DNA from: a virus
Virus record (IMG/VR): IMGVR_UViG_3300041418_000099
Location: 1 to 33,415 of that record
Direction: 5' to 3' (one strand)
Length of the DNA: 33,415 nucleotides
Shown here piece after piece: positions 19,573 to 28,381 of this stretch. A program made the translations under genes and the position numbers. The notes under the pieces were generated by a model, which saw only the letters and a program-made list of their open reading frames with translations, was not told the origin of the DNA and ran no database searches. Numbering within the stretch: position 1 is the first letter of the stretch; every line of letters begins with the position of its first letter.

Positions 19573-21758
19573 CAGATGCCTCCAAGCGCATTGCGCGGGA
19601 CGGTGAACAACCGTCGATTAAGCCCGTCCTGGATGAGCGGCATGAGTTGCGTTCTAAAGACACGCAGGACGCTGGCTCCGTCCATCGCCGTGACGTTGAG
19701 GTTGATGGTCATGTTGCCGCCGCCTCCGCCGCCACCGAACCCGCCCGGCGTGATGGAGACGCCCTCCGGTCCCGCCTCGCCGGCGAGGAACAGCGTCGGC
19801 TGGCTCACGATGCCCTGCCAACCCTGCTGGCCCATCAGTAGTTCAGCCCCCGCAATGCTCCCCGCCGACGCACCCGCACTCCCTAGGCCAACTGCGGCTT
19901 TAAAAGCCCCGGATAAGGCGGTCCCGATGCCGGGGATAAGGTTCAATGCGGCAGCGAGGATATTAAAGAATAGTAATTTCGCAATCATCTGGCCGATGAT
20001 TTCCAGGAAGAACTTCAAGATGGACTTCCAGATATCCTCGAAGAACGTCTTGAACGTGATGGTCCCCGATGCCCATTGGTCAAGTAGGTTGCCCCAGTCG
20101 CGTCCGAGCGTCGCGGTCGCTTGGATGAGGATTTGGTTGATTTCCTGAAACATTTTGTTGTGTGCCTTTGGGAGTTTCGACACTTTATCCGCTATCTTGT
20201 CTAGAGCATCATCGACGGCCTGAAACTCCGGGGCACATTCGCCCCACCCGTCTTTGACTGCCCCGGCGATATCGTACATATCGCCGATGATGTCATTCGT
20301 CGTTTTCTCAAAAGAACGCGCCGGAAGTTCCGAGGCCAGCGTGATGTCGTGGAATTGGTTGGTGATAATGTTCGTCCCGGCCTGAACGTAATGCCCGAAC
20401 TTATCCAACTCCAAGTCGGTAGAGAGCAGTTCTGAGCCGAGTTTTTTTATCTCATCGCCAAGTTTCGAGATAATGCCCGGTGCCTTGCCACCGGTCGCGA
20501 TGTAATCGGCTAATGCCTTTTCTGCTAATTTGATTTTATCTGTTATCTCCGTTTCTGTTTTGAGGCCCAGGTCTTTGAATTCCTTGGCGAGGTCGGCGGC
20601 AATATCCCGCACCTTGATGAACGGCTCTTCAATCGCGACGACCCGTCCCTCGAGGTCCATCCAGTAAATCGCGTTCCGGTCTAACTGCTGGCCCATTGCA
20701 GGGAGGTCAACGTGGTAAAGTTGCTCGAACGTCGGGTGCATGGCCGCAAAATCACGATTCGCCTCCTGCTGTTCTTTCAACGCCCACGCCAGGGCGATGC
20801 CATATTTATCCAACAGCACCTGCCCGACGGCGTGAATAGCCTCTGTCAAAATACCAAGAGGGCCGATGGTCTTATCCGTGGCCGCGGCGAAGGCATCCAT
20901 CAAGTCCTTCATCAGCCCGAGGACCGTCTTGAATTCCGTAGATTTCAGAACCACATCGCCCATCTGGGCACCGAAGAGTTCTGTGGTGTTCTGGAGTTGC
21001 TTGAGTTGACCGCCGAACGTATCGGCATAGGCTTGCGCGGCTTTATAAGCATCGCCGATGGCCTTCATGAAAATAGCGTGTTTTTCTGATTCGCTCCCGG
21101 CGTTTTTGAGGGCCGGGATAAGCATCTGCAACCGCCCATAGACGCCTTCCATTCCGCTGGCGACTTGACGGGTGCGGGTATCCAAATCACCGCCGAATAC
21201 GAATGCTAAACCCTCGGCTCCCTGAATAACCTGCTTGATGCCATCCTCATCAAGAGTCGTCATCTGTAGCGCGAGGGCCTCGGCAGAAAGAGTTTGTTGC
21301 TTGGAATAGGTCGTAACCTTCGATTCCGCATCAGCGAGATTCTGATAGAACCCGATCTCCTGACTCGCTTGCCGGCCCGTAATTTCGAGTGCGGCGGCCA
21401 GTTTGCTATTCGCTTCCTCATAGGCAAGGGCCGATTTGATACAGTCCTCAATGATAGCCTTGCCCTCGGAGATGGCTTTGTGGAACAGGTTGACGGCGAG
21501 CATACCGATTGTGAATCCGGCGGCCATCTGCCCGATGGCCCCTTTAAGGTTCGTGGCCGCAGTCTGTCCCAGCGTCGCGGATTGCGCCACGTTATTGATG
21601 GCGTCCTTGGCCGGTGCAAGCCCGGTCTGTATTTGCGCTCCCGCGTTAGTGGCTTGGCTAGATAGTTGTTGAAGGAGCGCGGCGACCTGCGTCAGCGCGG
21701 ACGTCAACTCATCCATCTTCGCGCCGATTTGAACGTAGAGCGTACCAGCGTCGGCCAT
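19572..21758 (-). CDS. Tape measure protein
   Basis: 728 residues, the longest helical protein here. The N-terminal coiled coil (MDELTSALTQVAALLQQL) and the central MAAGFTIGMLAVNLFHKAI match tape measures. The middle is largely helical. A hydrophobic part near residues 590-640 (FFLEIIGQMIAKLLFFNILA) and a Gly-rich stretch before NMTINLNVTAMDG complete the usual layout. With the common rule of about 0.15 nm per residue this suggests a tail near 110 nm, an inference. Preceded by the G/GT chaperones, as expected. Confidence 0.85.
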   Translation of the reverse strand: MADAGTLYVQIGAKMDELTSALTQVAALLQQLSSQATNAGAQIQTGLAPAKDAINNVAQSATLGQTAATNLKGAIGQMAAGFTIGMLAVNLFHKAISEGKAIIEDCIKSALAYEEANSKLAAALEITGRQASQEIGFYQNLADAESKVTTYSKQQTLSAEALALQMTTLDEDGIKQVIQGAEGLAFVFGGDLDTRTRQVASGMEGVYGRLQMLIPALKNAGSESEKHAIFMKAIGDAYKAAQAYADTFGGQLKQLQNTTELFGAQMGDVVLKSTEFKTVLGLMKDLMDAFAAATDKTIGPLGILTEAIHAVGQVLLDKYGIALAWALKEQQEANRDFAAMHPTFEQLYHVDLPAMGQQLDRNAIYWMDLEGRVVAIEEPFIKVRDIAADLAKEFKDLGLKTETEITDKIKLAEKALADYIATGGKAPGIISKLGDEIKKLGSELLSTDLELDKFGHYVQAGTNIITNQFHDITLASELPARSFEKTTNDIIGDMYDIAGAVKDGWGECAPEFQAVDDALDKIADKVSKLPKAHNKMFQEINQILIQATATLGRDWGNLLDQWASGTITFKTFFEDIWKSILKFFLEIIGQMIAKLLFFNILAAALNLIPGIGTALSGAFKAAVGLGSAGASAGSIAGAELLMGQQGWQGIVSQPTLFLAGEAGPEGVSITPGGFGGGGGGGNMTINLNVTAMDGASVLRVFRTQLMPLIQDGLNRRLFTVPRNALGGI

Positions 21759-21759
21759 C

Positions 21760-22511
21760 TTAGTTCTCCATCATCTCACCGGGTTTCTTCTTCAGCAGGT
21801 CCTCCACGGCTTGCGGCCCCGCCGCCTCCCCGAACAGTTCCGGCCACCGCTCCCGCTTCTGTTTCGCGCTCATGTCGTTTATCGCGTTCATCTCGTCAAT
21901 GAACTTATCGGCCTCTGCTTGAGTCGTCGGCTCCGCGACTGCGGGCCGATGCTTTGTCGATTTCAACGGTTGTAGCATCTTGTCGAGGTCAATTTTCTGT
22001 CCCGTCAGAGCCGACAGGAGACAAGCAGTCCGCTCCCACGCTTGCCGTTCGCGCAGGCGGTATCCGTCTGCCATCGCGTCAAGTTCCATCGGCGTCATCA
22101 CCCAGAACTCAAACGGCGAGAGCGCCAACGCGCCGAGGGCGAGAGCGAAAGCCTGCGTCAACAAGTCTGGCGTCTCGGCAGGCTCCCCGCCCTCGGTCAG
22201 TTTTTTAGCGGCTCCTTGACGGCCGGAAATGCCGCCGTCAACGCTTCCGTCACCTTTGAGGCGAGGTAGAGGATGTCCTCTCCGCCAACGAGGTCCTCGG
22301 CCTTCTCCTGCGTCATGGACTTGTCCTCGTGGAGCAGTCCGGTCCATAGAAGAATCGTCAAATCGGCAAGGTTCAGTTTGCCCTTGAGCCGCTCGCCGAT
22401 GTCAACGATAGGGGTGCCGAATTCCTTTTCCAGTCTCGCCAGCGCTCGGAAATCATAGCGCAGAGTGTGGCTCTCGCCGCCCAGTTCGATTGGGATGGCT
22501 TGAACAGGCAT
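21760..22511 (-). CDS. Tail assembly chaperone, frameshifted long form (GT-like)
   Basis: Formed by -1 frameshifting at A-AAA-AAC (22206 to 22200) near the end of the short form. The fused product is about 250 residues: 104 from the first frame, then LTEGGEPAETPD and a T domain with LSPFEFWVMTPMELDAMADGYR. That T domain matches tail chaperone families of the F..MTP.E...G..R type. It has no ATG and no ribosome site of its own, which supports frameshifting. In lambda-type phages the short and long forms load onto the tape measure and guide tail tube growth. Confidence 0.8.
22197..22511 (-). CDS. Tail assembly chaperone, short form (G-like)
   Basis: 104 residues from an ATG after AAGGAGG. It starts MPVQAIPIELGGESHTLRYD and continues FRALARLEKEFGTPIVDIGE and LTILLWTGLLHEDKSMTQE, the typical tail chaperone G pattern. 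It ends KEPLKN, where the slippery site lies. It is next to the tube gene and precedes the tape measure. Confidence 0.85.
   Translation of the reverse strand: MPVQAIPIELGGESHTLRYDFRALARLEKEFGTPIVDIGERLKGKLNLADLTILLWTGLLHEDKSMTQEKAEDLVGGEDILYLASKVTEALTAAFPAVKEPLKN
22200..22206 (-). promoter_or_regulatory. -1 ribosomal frameshift site
   Basis: On the minus strand A-AAA-AAC in frame, immediately followed by the TGA of the short chaperone. It is the classic heptamer of X-XXY-YYZ type, and the -1 frame is open for 146 codons. Confidence 0.85.
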
Positions 22512-22533
22512 GAAGCCTCCTTCTATGTGAAAA

Positions 22534-22950
22534 TTATGAATGAGCCGCCGCAAGCACTCCCGTGCCCTGGAACGTCGCTTTGTGGGTCATCTCGGCGTCA
22601 TACGGACCTTTCCAGGTCAGATCCGTGAGGACTGCCGAGCCGGTGTAGGTGTTTCCGTCCGGTGTCGTGAAGATAATCGCGAGCGGGGTCACCGCCGACG
22701 CTGACGACATCGTTTGCATCCAGTAGGCCCAGAGCAGTTTCTTTGCCGTGTCGCTGTAGATGTACAGCCCGTCGGTCTCGACCTTCCAATCGCGCCGGCC
22801 AAGCAGGAACGAGGCCCAGCCGATGTCGTCCGCCGAGGACACATCCACGGCCTTGCCCGCAAGCGTCAGCGTGACGGTCTTGGCGCCCGCCACGACGTAG
22901 GTTCCAATTTTGACTGTGCAGAAAAGCCCAGTAACAGCACCTGTAGTCAT
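22534..22950 (-). CDS. Major tail tube protein
   Basis: 138 residues from an ATG after AGGAGG. Beta-rich, starting MTTGAVTGLFCTVKIG and ending TFQGTGVLAAAH, with AGKAVDVSSADDIGWASFLLGRRDW in the middle; this is the pattern of TP901-1/phage_tail_2-type tube proteins. Located between terminator and chaperone genes as expected. Confidence 0.75.
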   Translation of the reverse strand: MTTGAVTGLFCTVKIGTYVVAGAKTVTLTLAGKAVDVSSADDIGWASFLLGRRDWKVETDGLYIYSDTAKKLLWAYWMQTMSSASAVTPLAIIFTTPDGNTYTGSAVLTDLTWKGPYDAEMTHKATFQGTGVLAAAHS

Positions 22951-22984
22951 AAGTTCCTCCTGTGAACTTTCGTTGTTAAGTTGC

Positions 22985-23419
22985 TCAAGTTGTCGGCTCC
23001 AGATGGAACCGGTATCGGATGATTCCGTGCCGGACGACGTGCGTCGGCGCGGAGGCATCAATCAGAATATCGAACAAATCTATCAACACGAGCGGCACGT
23101 TGTAGCCCGTGACCGTGAGCGGCGTTCCGCTCACCGCCTGGCTCACGGCACTCATCATCTCGGCGCACTCTTTGTTTCCGGCATAGTCGGAAAAAATGTC
23201 GATGGTGACAATGTGGTTCTCCGAGAATCGGTCCTGCGCCGAAAAGTTTGTCGAGCGCACGCCGTATGGCCCGGAGATGTGGACGAACGGGAACGCCACC
23301 GTCTCCGGCACCTCATCATATATCCGGTAGGCAGAGGTCACGCTGTCCGTCGTCAGCCGCGCGTAGAGAGCGGATAGCAGATCATAAAATCCAATGTTCC
23401 ATTGCATCGTATATGTCAC
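22985..23419 (-). CDS. Tail terminator / completion protein (DUF3168-like)
   Basis: 144 residues from GTG after GAGG. FYDLLSALYARLTTDSVTSAY, then VAFPFVHISGPYG, VTIDIFSDYAGNKECAEM and a late YRFHLEPTT match the DUF3168/tail terminator family, which caps the tube and joins the head. An internal ATG at 23407 is possible. Confidence 0.75.
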   Translation of the reverse strand: MTYTMQWNIGFYDLLSALYARLTTDSVTSAYRIYDEVPETVAFPFVHISGPYGVRSTNFSAQDRFSENHIVTIDIFSDYAGNKECAEMMSAVSQAVSGTPLTVTGYNVPLVLIDLFDILIDASAPTHVVRHGIIRYRFHLEPTT

Positions 23420-23442
23420 GGAGTTGCCTCATGCCTTATGTC

Positions 23443-26049
23443 TTACGCATATTGATTGATGACCTTTTCGAGCCCGTGCTTTTGCAGGAAATATGACGGC
23501 ACCCCGGCCCGTCTATATCCCTCGTATTCGTATGTCGGCTCGGAACGCTGATGAACGGCCCGCACATCGACGCAGACAGCCGCCTTCCATCCGGCCTCTT
23601 TGAGCCGGAGAAAGAAGTCCATGTGTTCCCACTCAACGAGGATTTTATCATCCCACCGCACGCTGTCAAATACCTGACGTTTGGCGAGGAAGAAGTTCGG
23701 CGCCTGGTCGGCGTACTTGAACAGCACCCCGCCGGTCTCGGAGACCGCCCCGCCAGCGCTGACGCGGAGCAGGAGCGCGCCGTTGCGCTCGAACCGCAGA
23801 CCATTCGCATAGGTCTTGCCGCCGTAGAGTTCGAGGCTGTTCTCAAGCCCGAGCAACGCGGCGACGACGCCGAGTTTCGAGTCGGAGTCCAGCACCTCTT
23901 TCATCTTCAGCAACCCGTCGCCCGGAGGGATGAGAATGTCATCGTCCATCATCAGCACATAGTCCTCGGTGATGGCTTTGACCATCGCGTTCCGGCCGGC
24001 AGAGATGCCGGAGTTGAACGGGAGCCGGATGACGGCGTGGCCCTGCTCCATGAGTTTCGCGTAGCGGTACGCTTTCGCGTCGCTCGGCGTCGGCCCGTCG
24101 TCGGCGATATAGATTTTATACGGCAACGGGCAATTCTTTTCGATTGTGTCGAGCGCCCGCATCAGCACCGGCTCGCGCATGAACGTCTTGATAGCGATGG
24201 CGATTTTCCCGGCCCATGCGTTCGGCTCCACGGACTTCTGCGACTCCTTCATCAGCGCGGCGTTGTTCAGGATTCGCCCGCGAATGCTGGAGGACGAGAT
24301 GCCCCGCGTGTACGGGAAGAACACGACCTTGCCGCCGAACGTCTCGACGAACTCCGCGCCGGGACAGGCGTCCCAGTCGTCGCCGTGAACCAGATAGTCG
24401 GGATGGATGTCGAGTTTCTGGAAGTCCTGTATCGGGTTCTTGTCGTTCTGCGTGATGACCTCATCCACGAGGTCGAGCGAGGCGACGATTTCCTTCCGCT
24501 CGGCGAACGGGATGATAGGTTTCGCCTTGTAGCGGGCCGCCGCTTCATCGGTTAGCACTCCGACGACGACTCGCCCAAGACGACGGCAGTTGCGGAGGAT
24601 GTTGAGATGCCCGGCGTGGAACAAGTCCCACACGCCGCCGACGAACACCGTCCGGTTATCCTTGAGGAAGTTCTTGTCGATGGCCTCGCAGTCGAGCCAA
24701 TACTTGTATTCGCGGTCCGGCGTCCGCCAGTCTTTTCCGTAGCGCTCGGCGAGATACTTCTCCGTCGGTGCCGGCAGATAGACTTCCATCCCACGATAAG
24801 TGACCGGCTCCAGTTCTTTGAACAACTCGGCGGAGAACACATGAGGCAGGAAGTCGCGGTTCTCTTTGCCCGCCTGCTCGGGACCCCAAGCGCCGTGCCA
24901 CCACATATCGCCGCGCACGCCGAAGAAGAACAAATCGAACTTGATTCTATCGCCGCCCGCGTTCTTCCAGAACGACACCTCCAGCACGCGCGGCCCGCGC
25001 CGCCAGTCTTTATAATGCTCGAATCCGGCGGCGATAAAGTCTTTCTTCAGCGCATCCCATGATTTGCTGTTCTCCGGCGCGATGCCGATATCAATGTCCG
25101 GGTCCCACGGCATGAGTTTCCGGTCGCGGAACACGCCGAGACAGGTCCCGGCCTCCAGCCACCACTTGACGCCGTGGCGGTTGAGGATTTCGATGGCCGT
25201 CGCCAGGATAGGGTCTTTCGGGTCAATCTCCACGCGCTCCTCCATGTCGAAGAATGAAATCGGGTTCGTCGCGTTCCAGTCGTTCCACGACTGCCAGACG
25301 CCCCACTTCTGCCCGAACAGCCGCCACCCTTTCGGGCGGTTCCGATAATGGTCGTACTCTTTGCGGTCAGCGTCTTTTCCGTGGTCGTGCGTTGCCGTGA
25401 CCTCGGGCACATAGGCGACCCGCCATTTCGTGCGCGTCTTGAGCGACCAGAAGAAGTCGCAATGCTCCAGCGCGGTCTTGAACTGCGCGTCCCATGGATT
25501 CGACTCCCACGCTTCGCGCCGCATCAGGAACACATTGAGAATGAGGTCGCACTTGCAGAACCTGATTGACGGCTTCCCGGTCGCTCCGGCCGCGAGCCAC
25601 TCCGGACGAATGAGTTTGGTGACATAGAAATTATCGTCCTGAATCTTCATCATCGCTTCGTAGTGGCGCTCGCCGACTCCCGGCTGAAGGAGATGACCGC
25701 CAGCGAGCCCGATGGTTGGCTCTGCGTCCAGCACCTGACGGAGTTTCTCGATGACGGTCTCCTCCGTGAAGAGGATGTCGTCCTCGCATACGAAGATGTA
25801 TCGGAACTGCGCCGGTATCTGCTCCAGCGTCGCGTTCCGCACGCCGCCCACCCCGAGGTCAAACGGATGGCGGACGAGCGTCGAGCACGTTCGTTTGCAG
25901 AACGGCCGGAGCGCCGCCTGCTGGTCCGCGTGCCCGTTGTGCCCGATGAAGATGTCGATGTCCGGGTAGAACCGACGGATGGACTCGACGCACCGCTGGG
26001 TGAGATCGTCCCGGAGGAAGGCGGTCACGAGGATGCAGGTGTCGCTCAT
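23443..26049 (-). CDS. Four-domain glycosyltransferase / LicD-like / cytidylyltransferase / glycosyltransferase fusion
   Basis: 868 residues, start overlapping the methyltransferase stop by ATGA. Residues 1-255: GT-A glycosyltransferase with EDD at 89-91 as metal motif. Residues 285-455: LicD/FKRP-like phosphotransferase with WLEAGTCLGVFRD and WDPDIDIGI. Residues 465-595: cytidylyltransferase with VGGVWDLFHAGHLNIL (HxGH at 478-481) and GISSSSIRGRI. Residues 615-868: second GT-A with IYIADDG at 647-652 and MDDDI at 701-705. In known pathways a cytidylyltransferase makes CDP-choline, CDP-glycerol or the like, and LicD moves the phospho group to a sugar. Here the whole path may decorate tail or host glycans. 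Substrates are unknown. Confidence 0.8.
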   Translation of the reverse strand: MSDTCILVTAFLRDDLTQRCVESIRRFYPDIDIFIGHNGHADQQAALRPFCKRTCSTLVRHPFDLGVGGVRNATLEQIPAQFRYIFVCEDDILFTEETVIEKLRQVLDAEPTIGLAGGHLLQPGVGERHYEAMMKIQDDNFYVTKLIRPEWLAAGATGKPSIRFCKCDLILNVFLMRREAWESNPWDAQFKTALEHCDFFWSLKTRTKWRVAYVPEVTATHDHGKDADRKEYDHYRNRPKGWRLFGQKWGVWQSWNDWNATNPISFFDMEERVEIDPKDPILATAIEILNRHGVKWWLEAGTCLGVFRDRKLMPWDPDIDIGIAPENSKSWDALKKDFIAAGFEHYKDWRRGPRVLEVSFWKNAGGDRIKFDLFFFGVRGDMWWHGAWGPEQAGKENRDFLPHVFSAELFKELEPVTYRGMEVYLPAPTEKYLAERYGKDWRTPDREYKYWLDCEAIDKNFLKDNRTVFVGGVWDLFHAGHLNILRNCRRLGRVVVGVLTDEAAARYKAKPIIPFAERKEIVASLDLVDEVITQNDKNPIQDFQKLDIHPDYLVHGDDWDACPGAEFVETFGGKVVFFPYTRGISSSSIRGRILNNAALMKESQKSVEPNAWAGKIAIAIKTFMREPVLMRALDTIEKNCPLPYKIYIADDGPTPSDAKAYRYAKLMEQGHAVIRLPFNSGISAGRNAMVKAITEDYVLMMDDDILIPPGDGLLKMKEVLDSDSKLGVVAALLGLENSLELYGGKTYANGLRFERNGALLLRVSAGGAVSETGGVLFKYADQAPNFFLAKRQVFDSVRWDDKILVEWEHMDFFLRLKEAGWKAAVCVDVRAVHQRSEPTYEYEGYRRAGVPSYFLQKHGLEKVINQYA

Positions 26050-26606
26050 ATCTGCTTCACCATGACGCCGATGCCGAGATTCGGGATGGTCATCTTCCAC
26101 GGGTCGGACCAGCACGAGAACTTGATGAACGTCGCGTCGGATTTATCCTCATACTCGCGGCGCAGGTATTCCCAGAATTGCATCGCCCCCGGCTCCTTCT
26201 TGTTGTCAACATCGTGGAATGCGATGAGCCGTGGGGCGTTCGGTCCCCATAACTCATAATCGGCCTTGATGCCTTCATAGGTGTGGTCGCCGTCAATGAA
26301 CAGCAGGTCGATGGGCGCGTGCCCGCTCAAGTCGAAATAATCCTGAAGCGTTAAGGGGTTGTGGCTGTCGCCGAGAATATCGGGCTTGAAGATGCCGTCG
26401 GTTTTCAGGTCCACGCCGAAGTGCCGGGCGTGCATCGCCGCCTCGTAGAACCGCTTCTGGCGGTTGTCCCACGTGCCGATCTCGACGACAACCGGGTCCG
26501 TGATGTCCCGGTGCGCGAAATAAGCCGCCGCGAATTCGATGAACATCTGCCACTCGTTGCCGTTCTGAAGCGGCATCATGAAGTCGGAGAAAATCCTCAG
26601 GTACAT
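26046..26606 (-). CDS. Class I methyltransferase (Methyltransf_24 / CmcI-like)
   Basis: 186 residues. VVVEIGTWDNRQKRF is a SAM-binding motif I; DLLFIDGDHTYEGIKADYELW followed by RLIAFHDV is the signature of the Methyltransf_24/cephalosporin hydroxylase-like family, often linked to sugar or lipid modification. It starts with a TAATG overlap and an AAGGG site. It precedes the four-domain enzyme and likely acts in the same modification path; that is inferred. Confidence 0.75.
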   Translation of the reverse strand: MYLRIFSDFMMPLQNGNEWQMFIEFAAAYFAHRDITDPVVVEIGTWDNRQKRFYEAAMHARHFGVDLKTDGIFKPDILGDSHNPLTLQDYFDLSGHAPIDLLFIDGDHTYEGIKADYELWGPNAPRLIAFHDVDNKKEPGAMQFWEYLRREYEDKSDATFIKFSCWSDPWKMTIPNLGIGVMVKQI

Positions 26607-27091
26607 TATTTCAGCCCTTCATCTTCATTGAGCGCCGCTTGCAGGCGCGGATACACATCATTCATGTGAGAGAAGAACGCCGGCGAGAGATACGGGCGCC
26701 CGGCCACGTAGGTGGCGACATAACTCGACGTGACGCTCTGCTTCTCGGCATGGATTGTGTGCCCGAATTCCACGAAGGGGGCATATTCCACGTTCGTCCC
26801 GACGACGACGGCGAACCCGCCCGCCGGGACATCGGTCGGCTGACCCACGCCGTCCGCCGTATCAGCCTTGCCGTCAACCGAGCCGAACCCCTTGCCGCTG
26901 TCGGTCCAGTTGTAGGAAATCGAGGCGCGGAGCCGGCCCGTTTTCCACGGGCACATCGACTTCGCGTCGCGCTCGATGTCGGCGGCGACCCATTTCAACG
27001 CCTGTTGCATCTTCGCCTGCTTGCGCTTGCCCCACTCTTGGAGGTTCGAGAACAGCGCATCCAGCCCTTCGATTTTGACGTTGATTTCCAT
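26606..27091 (-). CDS. HK97 gp10-like head-tail protein
   Basis: 161 residues from MEINVKIEGLDALFSNLQEW. It shows the gp10 pattern: helical start (ALKWVAADIERDAKSMCPWKTGRLRAS), GTNVEYAPFVEFG and GRPYLSPAFF. Such proteins sit at the head-tail joint. Starts one base into the previous stop. Confidence 0.8.
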   Translation of the reverse strand: MEINVKIEGLDALFSNLQEWGKRKQAKMQQALKWVAADIERDAKSMCPWKTGRLRASISYNWTDSGKGFGSVDGKADTADGVGQPTDVPAGGFAVVVGTNVEYAPFVEFGHTIHAEKQSVTSSYVATYVAGRPYLSPAFFSHMNDVYPRLQAALNEDEGLK

Positions 27092-27423
27092 CAGCGCACT
27101 TCCATCACGGCGAGTTCCATGTAGGTCTTGGCCATGTCCCATTGGATGATGAGTTTCACGTCATACACGGAGCCGTCATCCAGAACCAACCGGTCGCCCT
27201 CTTTGAGTCCATCAAGATATTCGAGATAGACTTTGTAGTTGGCGAACACGGTTTTCTTATCGTAGTCCCACAGCATCTCTTTCGTGAACAGACTGTTGAA
27301 CCGGCACGGGACGTTGGGCCGGACGAGCGCGTAGGACTTGGAAGAGTTCCCGCCCAACTCGTCCGCCGTATAGACGGCCCGCGTGATGTTGACGGTGCGG
27401 TTGTAGAGATTGTCGCGACTCAT
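27091..27423 (-). CDS. Head closure / head-tail joining protein
   Basis: 110 residues, ATG with AAGGGG at ten bases. NRTVNITRAVYTADELGGNSS, VPCRFN, LEYLDGLKEGDRLVLDDGSVYDV and a C-terminal MELAVMEVR fit the SPP1 gp16 / HK97 head-tail joining group. It is separated from the connector genes by the plus-strand HNH cassette. Confidence 0.7.
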   Translation of the reverse strand: MSRDNLYNRTVNITRAVYTADELGGNSSKSYALVRPNVPCRFNSLFTKEMLWDYDKKTVFANYKVYLEYLDGLKEGDRLVLDDGSVYDVKLIIQWDMAKTYMELAVMEVR

Positions 27424-27437
27424 GGCTGTCTAACCCC

Positions 27438-27466
27438 TTGACTATGCGGTCCAGTTGCGTTAAAAT
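27438..27466 (+). promoter_or_regulatory. Promoter of the plus-strand HNH cassette
   Basis: TTGACT, 17 bases, TAAAAT: nearly perfect sigma70 boxes, pointing against the structural operon. Start expected near 27473. Confidence 0.65.
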
Positions 27467-27502
27467 GCATATAGCAACACATGGACGAGAAAGACGACGC
27501 GG

Positions 27503-28021
27503 ATGCGTTATAACGGAACAGGCGCCGCATCCTGTGAAATTCCCCGCCACGCGCCCGTGAAGGCGATTTTCGGCAAGGTCGCGCTCCTGCGCGTTTACTG
27601 TGAAGCGTGCAAATCATATGGATTCCTAATCGATGGCGCTCTGCAATGTTGCGGTCAGCCGTATGAGCTGGAAACGCAGGCGTGCAAATTGAAGCGGGAG
27701 GCGGAGGGCTCGTTGCGAAGGAAACAGCCCCCGGCGACAGTGAAGAAGCAAATCCTCGCTTTCCAGAATCACCAATGCCTCTATTGCGGGAAGCGCTTCG
27801 GAGGAGGAGCGCGGATTGAGTGGGACCACTTTCTGTGCTTCGCTTATTCTCGCGACAATTCGGAACACAATATGATTGCGGCGTGCCCGGAGTGTAATCG
27901 GCTAAAAGGTGCGATGATTTTCCAGACCGTCCTGGAGTCCCGGATATACATCCGTGGCGTAAGGGAAAATAAGGGCCTGCCGAATTATGATTATTTTGGA
28001 GGAAGTTATGATGCGGGATAA
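27503..28021 (+). CDS. HNH endonuclease, free-standing and opposite to the structural operon
   Basis: 172 residues. An N-terminal zinc site is likely (VYCEACKSYG ... LQCCGQP). The HNH domain runs from NHQCLYCGKRF through IEWDHFLCFAYSRDNSEHNMIAACPECNRLKG, giving the DH pair, the central Asn and the metal-binding Cys pairs. It is inserted between head-tail genes on the other strand and has its own promoter, typical of homing nucleases or morons. Start codon choice is weak: no good ribosome site precedes 27503. Confidence 0.8.
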   Translation: MRYNGTGAASCEIPRHAPVKAIFGKVALLRVYCEACKSYGFLIDGALQCCGQPYELETQACKLKREAEGSLRRKQPPATVKKQILAFQNHQCLYCGKRFGGGARIEWDHFLCFAYSRDNSEHNMIAACPECNRLKGAMIFQTVLESRIYIRGVRENKGLPNYDYFGGSYDAG

Positions 28022-28193
28022 TCGCGACCATCGGAAATGCTTGATGTGCGGCAAGGCGTTCGCTGTTTTTCGGAAATGGCAAACCTATTGCAGTTCGGCC
28101 TGCCGCGTCGCCGCGTGGCAGGCGCGCCACCCGCGCATCGACATCGATGAGTTGAAGCGCTTGCGAGGGAATCCGACAAAGATTCATGGCTGA
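28008..28193 (+). CDS. Small zinc-finger protein of the HNH cassette
   Basis: 61 residues from the ATG after GGAGGAAG, overlapping the HNH gene by 14 bases. HRKCLMCGKAFAVF and TYCSSACRVAAWQARH form a C-x2-C ... C-x3-C finger. A partner or a regulator of the nuclease is possible. It ends ten bases into the convergent gene at 28184-28381. Confidence 0.7.
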   Translation: MMRDNRDHRKCLMCGKAFAVFRKWQTYCSSACRVAAWQARHPRIDIDELKRLRGNPTKIHG

Positions 28194-28381
28194 TGCTCAT
28201 CCTCGGCCAAAAGTCGCGCTTTTTCGTCCGGTCGGAAGTCCCACCGCCAAGCGTCCGTCACGCCCCGGCGCTTCATGTCCTCATATTGCTCGGACACCCA
28301 TTGCATCAGCACCGGAATCTCGTTGGCGTCCGAGGTCCAGAGTTTCACGCCCACGTCGTTGATGGAGATCGTCGTCGGCAT
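28184..28381 (-). CDS. Small head-tail region protein
   Basis: 65 residues (MPTTISINDVGVKLWTSD, then WVSEQYEDMKRRGVTDAWRWD). Starts one base into the connector stop; weak AAGG site. No family recognised. Its 3-prime end overlaps the plus-strand zinc-finger gene. Confidence 0.6.
   Translation of the reverse strand: MPTTISINDVGVKLWTSDANEIPVLMQWVSEQYEDMKRRGVTDAWRWDFRPDEKARLLAEDEHQP

Noticed and set aside
23551-24555. 334-codon plus-strand frame
   Set aside because: Antisense to the four-domain enzyme whose motifs are unambiguous.
27420-28187. 255-codon minus-strand frame under the HNH cassette
   Set aside because: The HNH and zinc-finger motifs are on the plus strand; the minus frame has no motif and no ribosome site.
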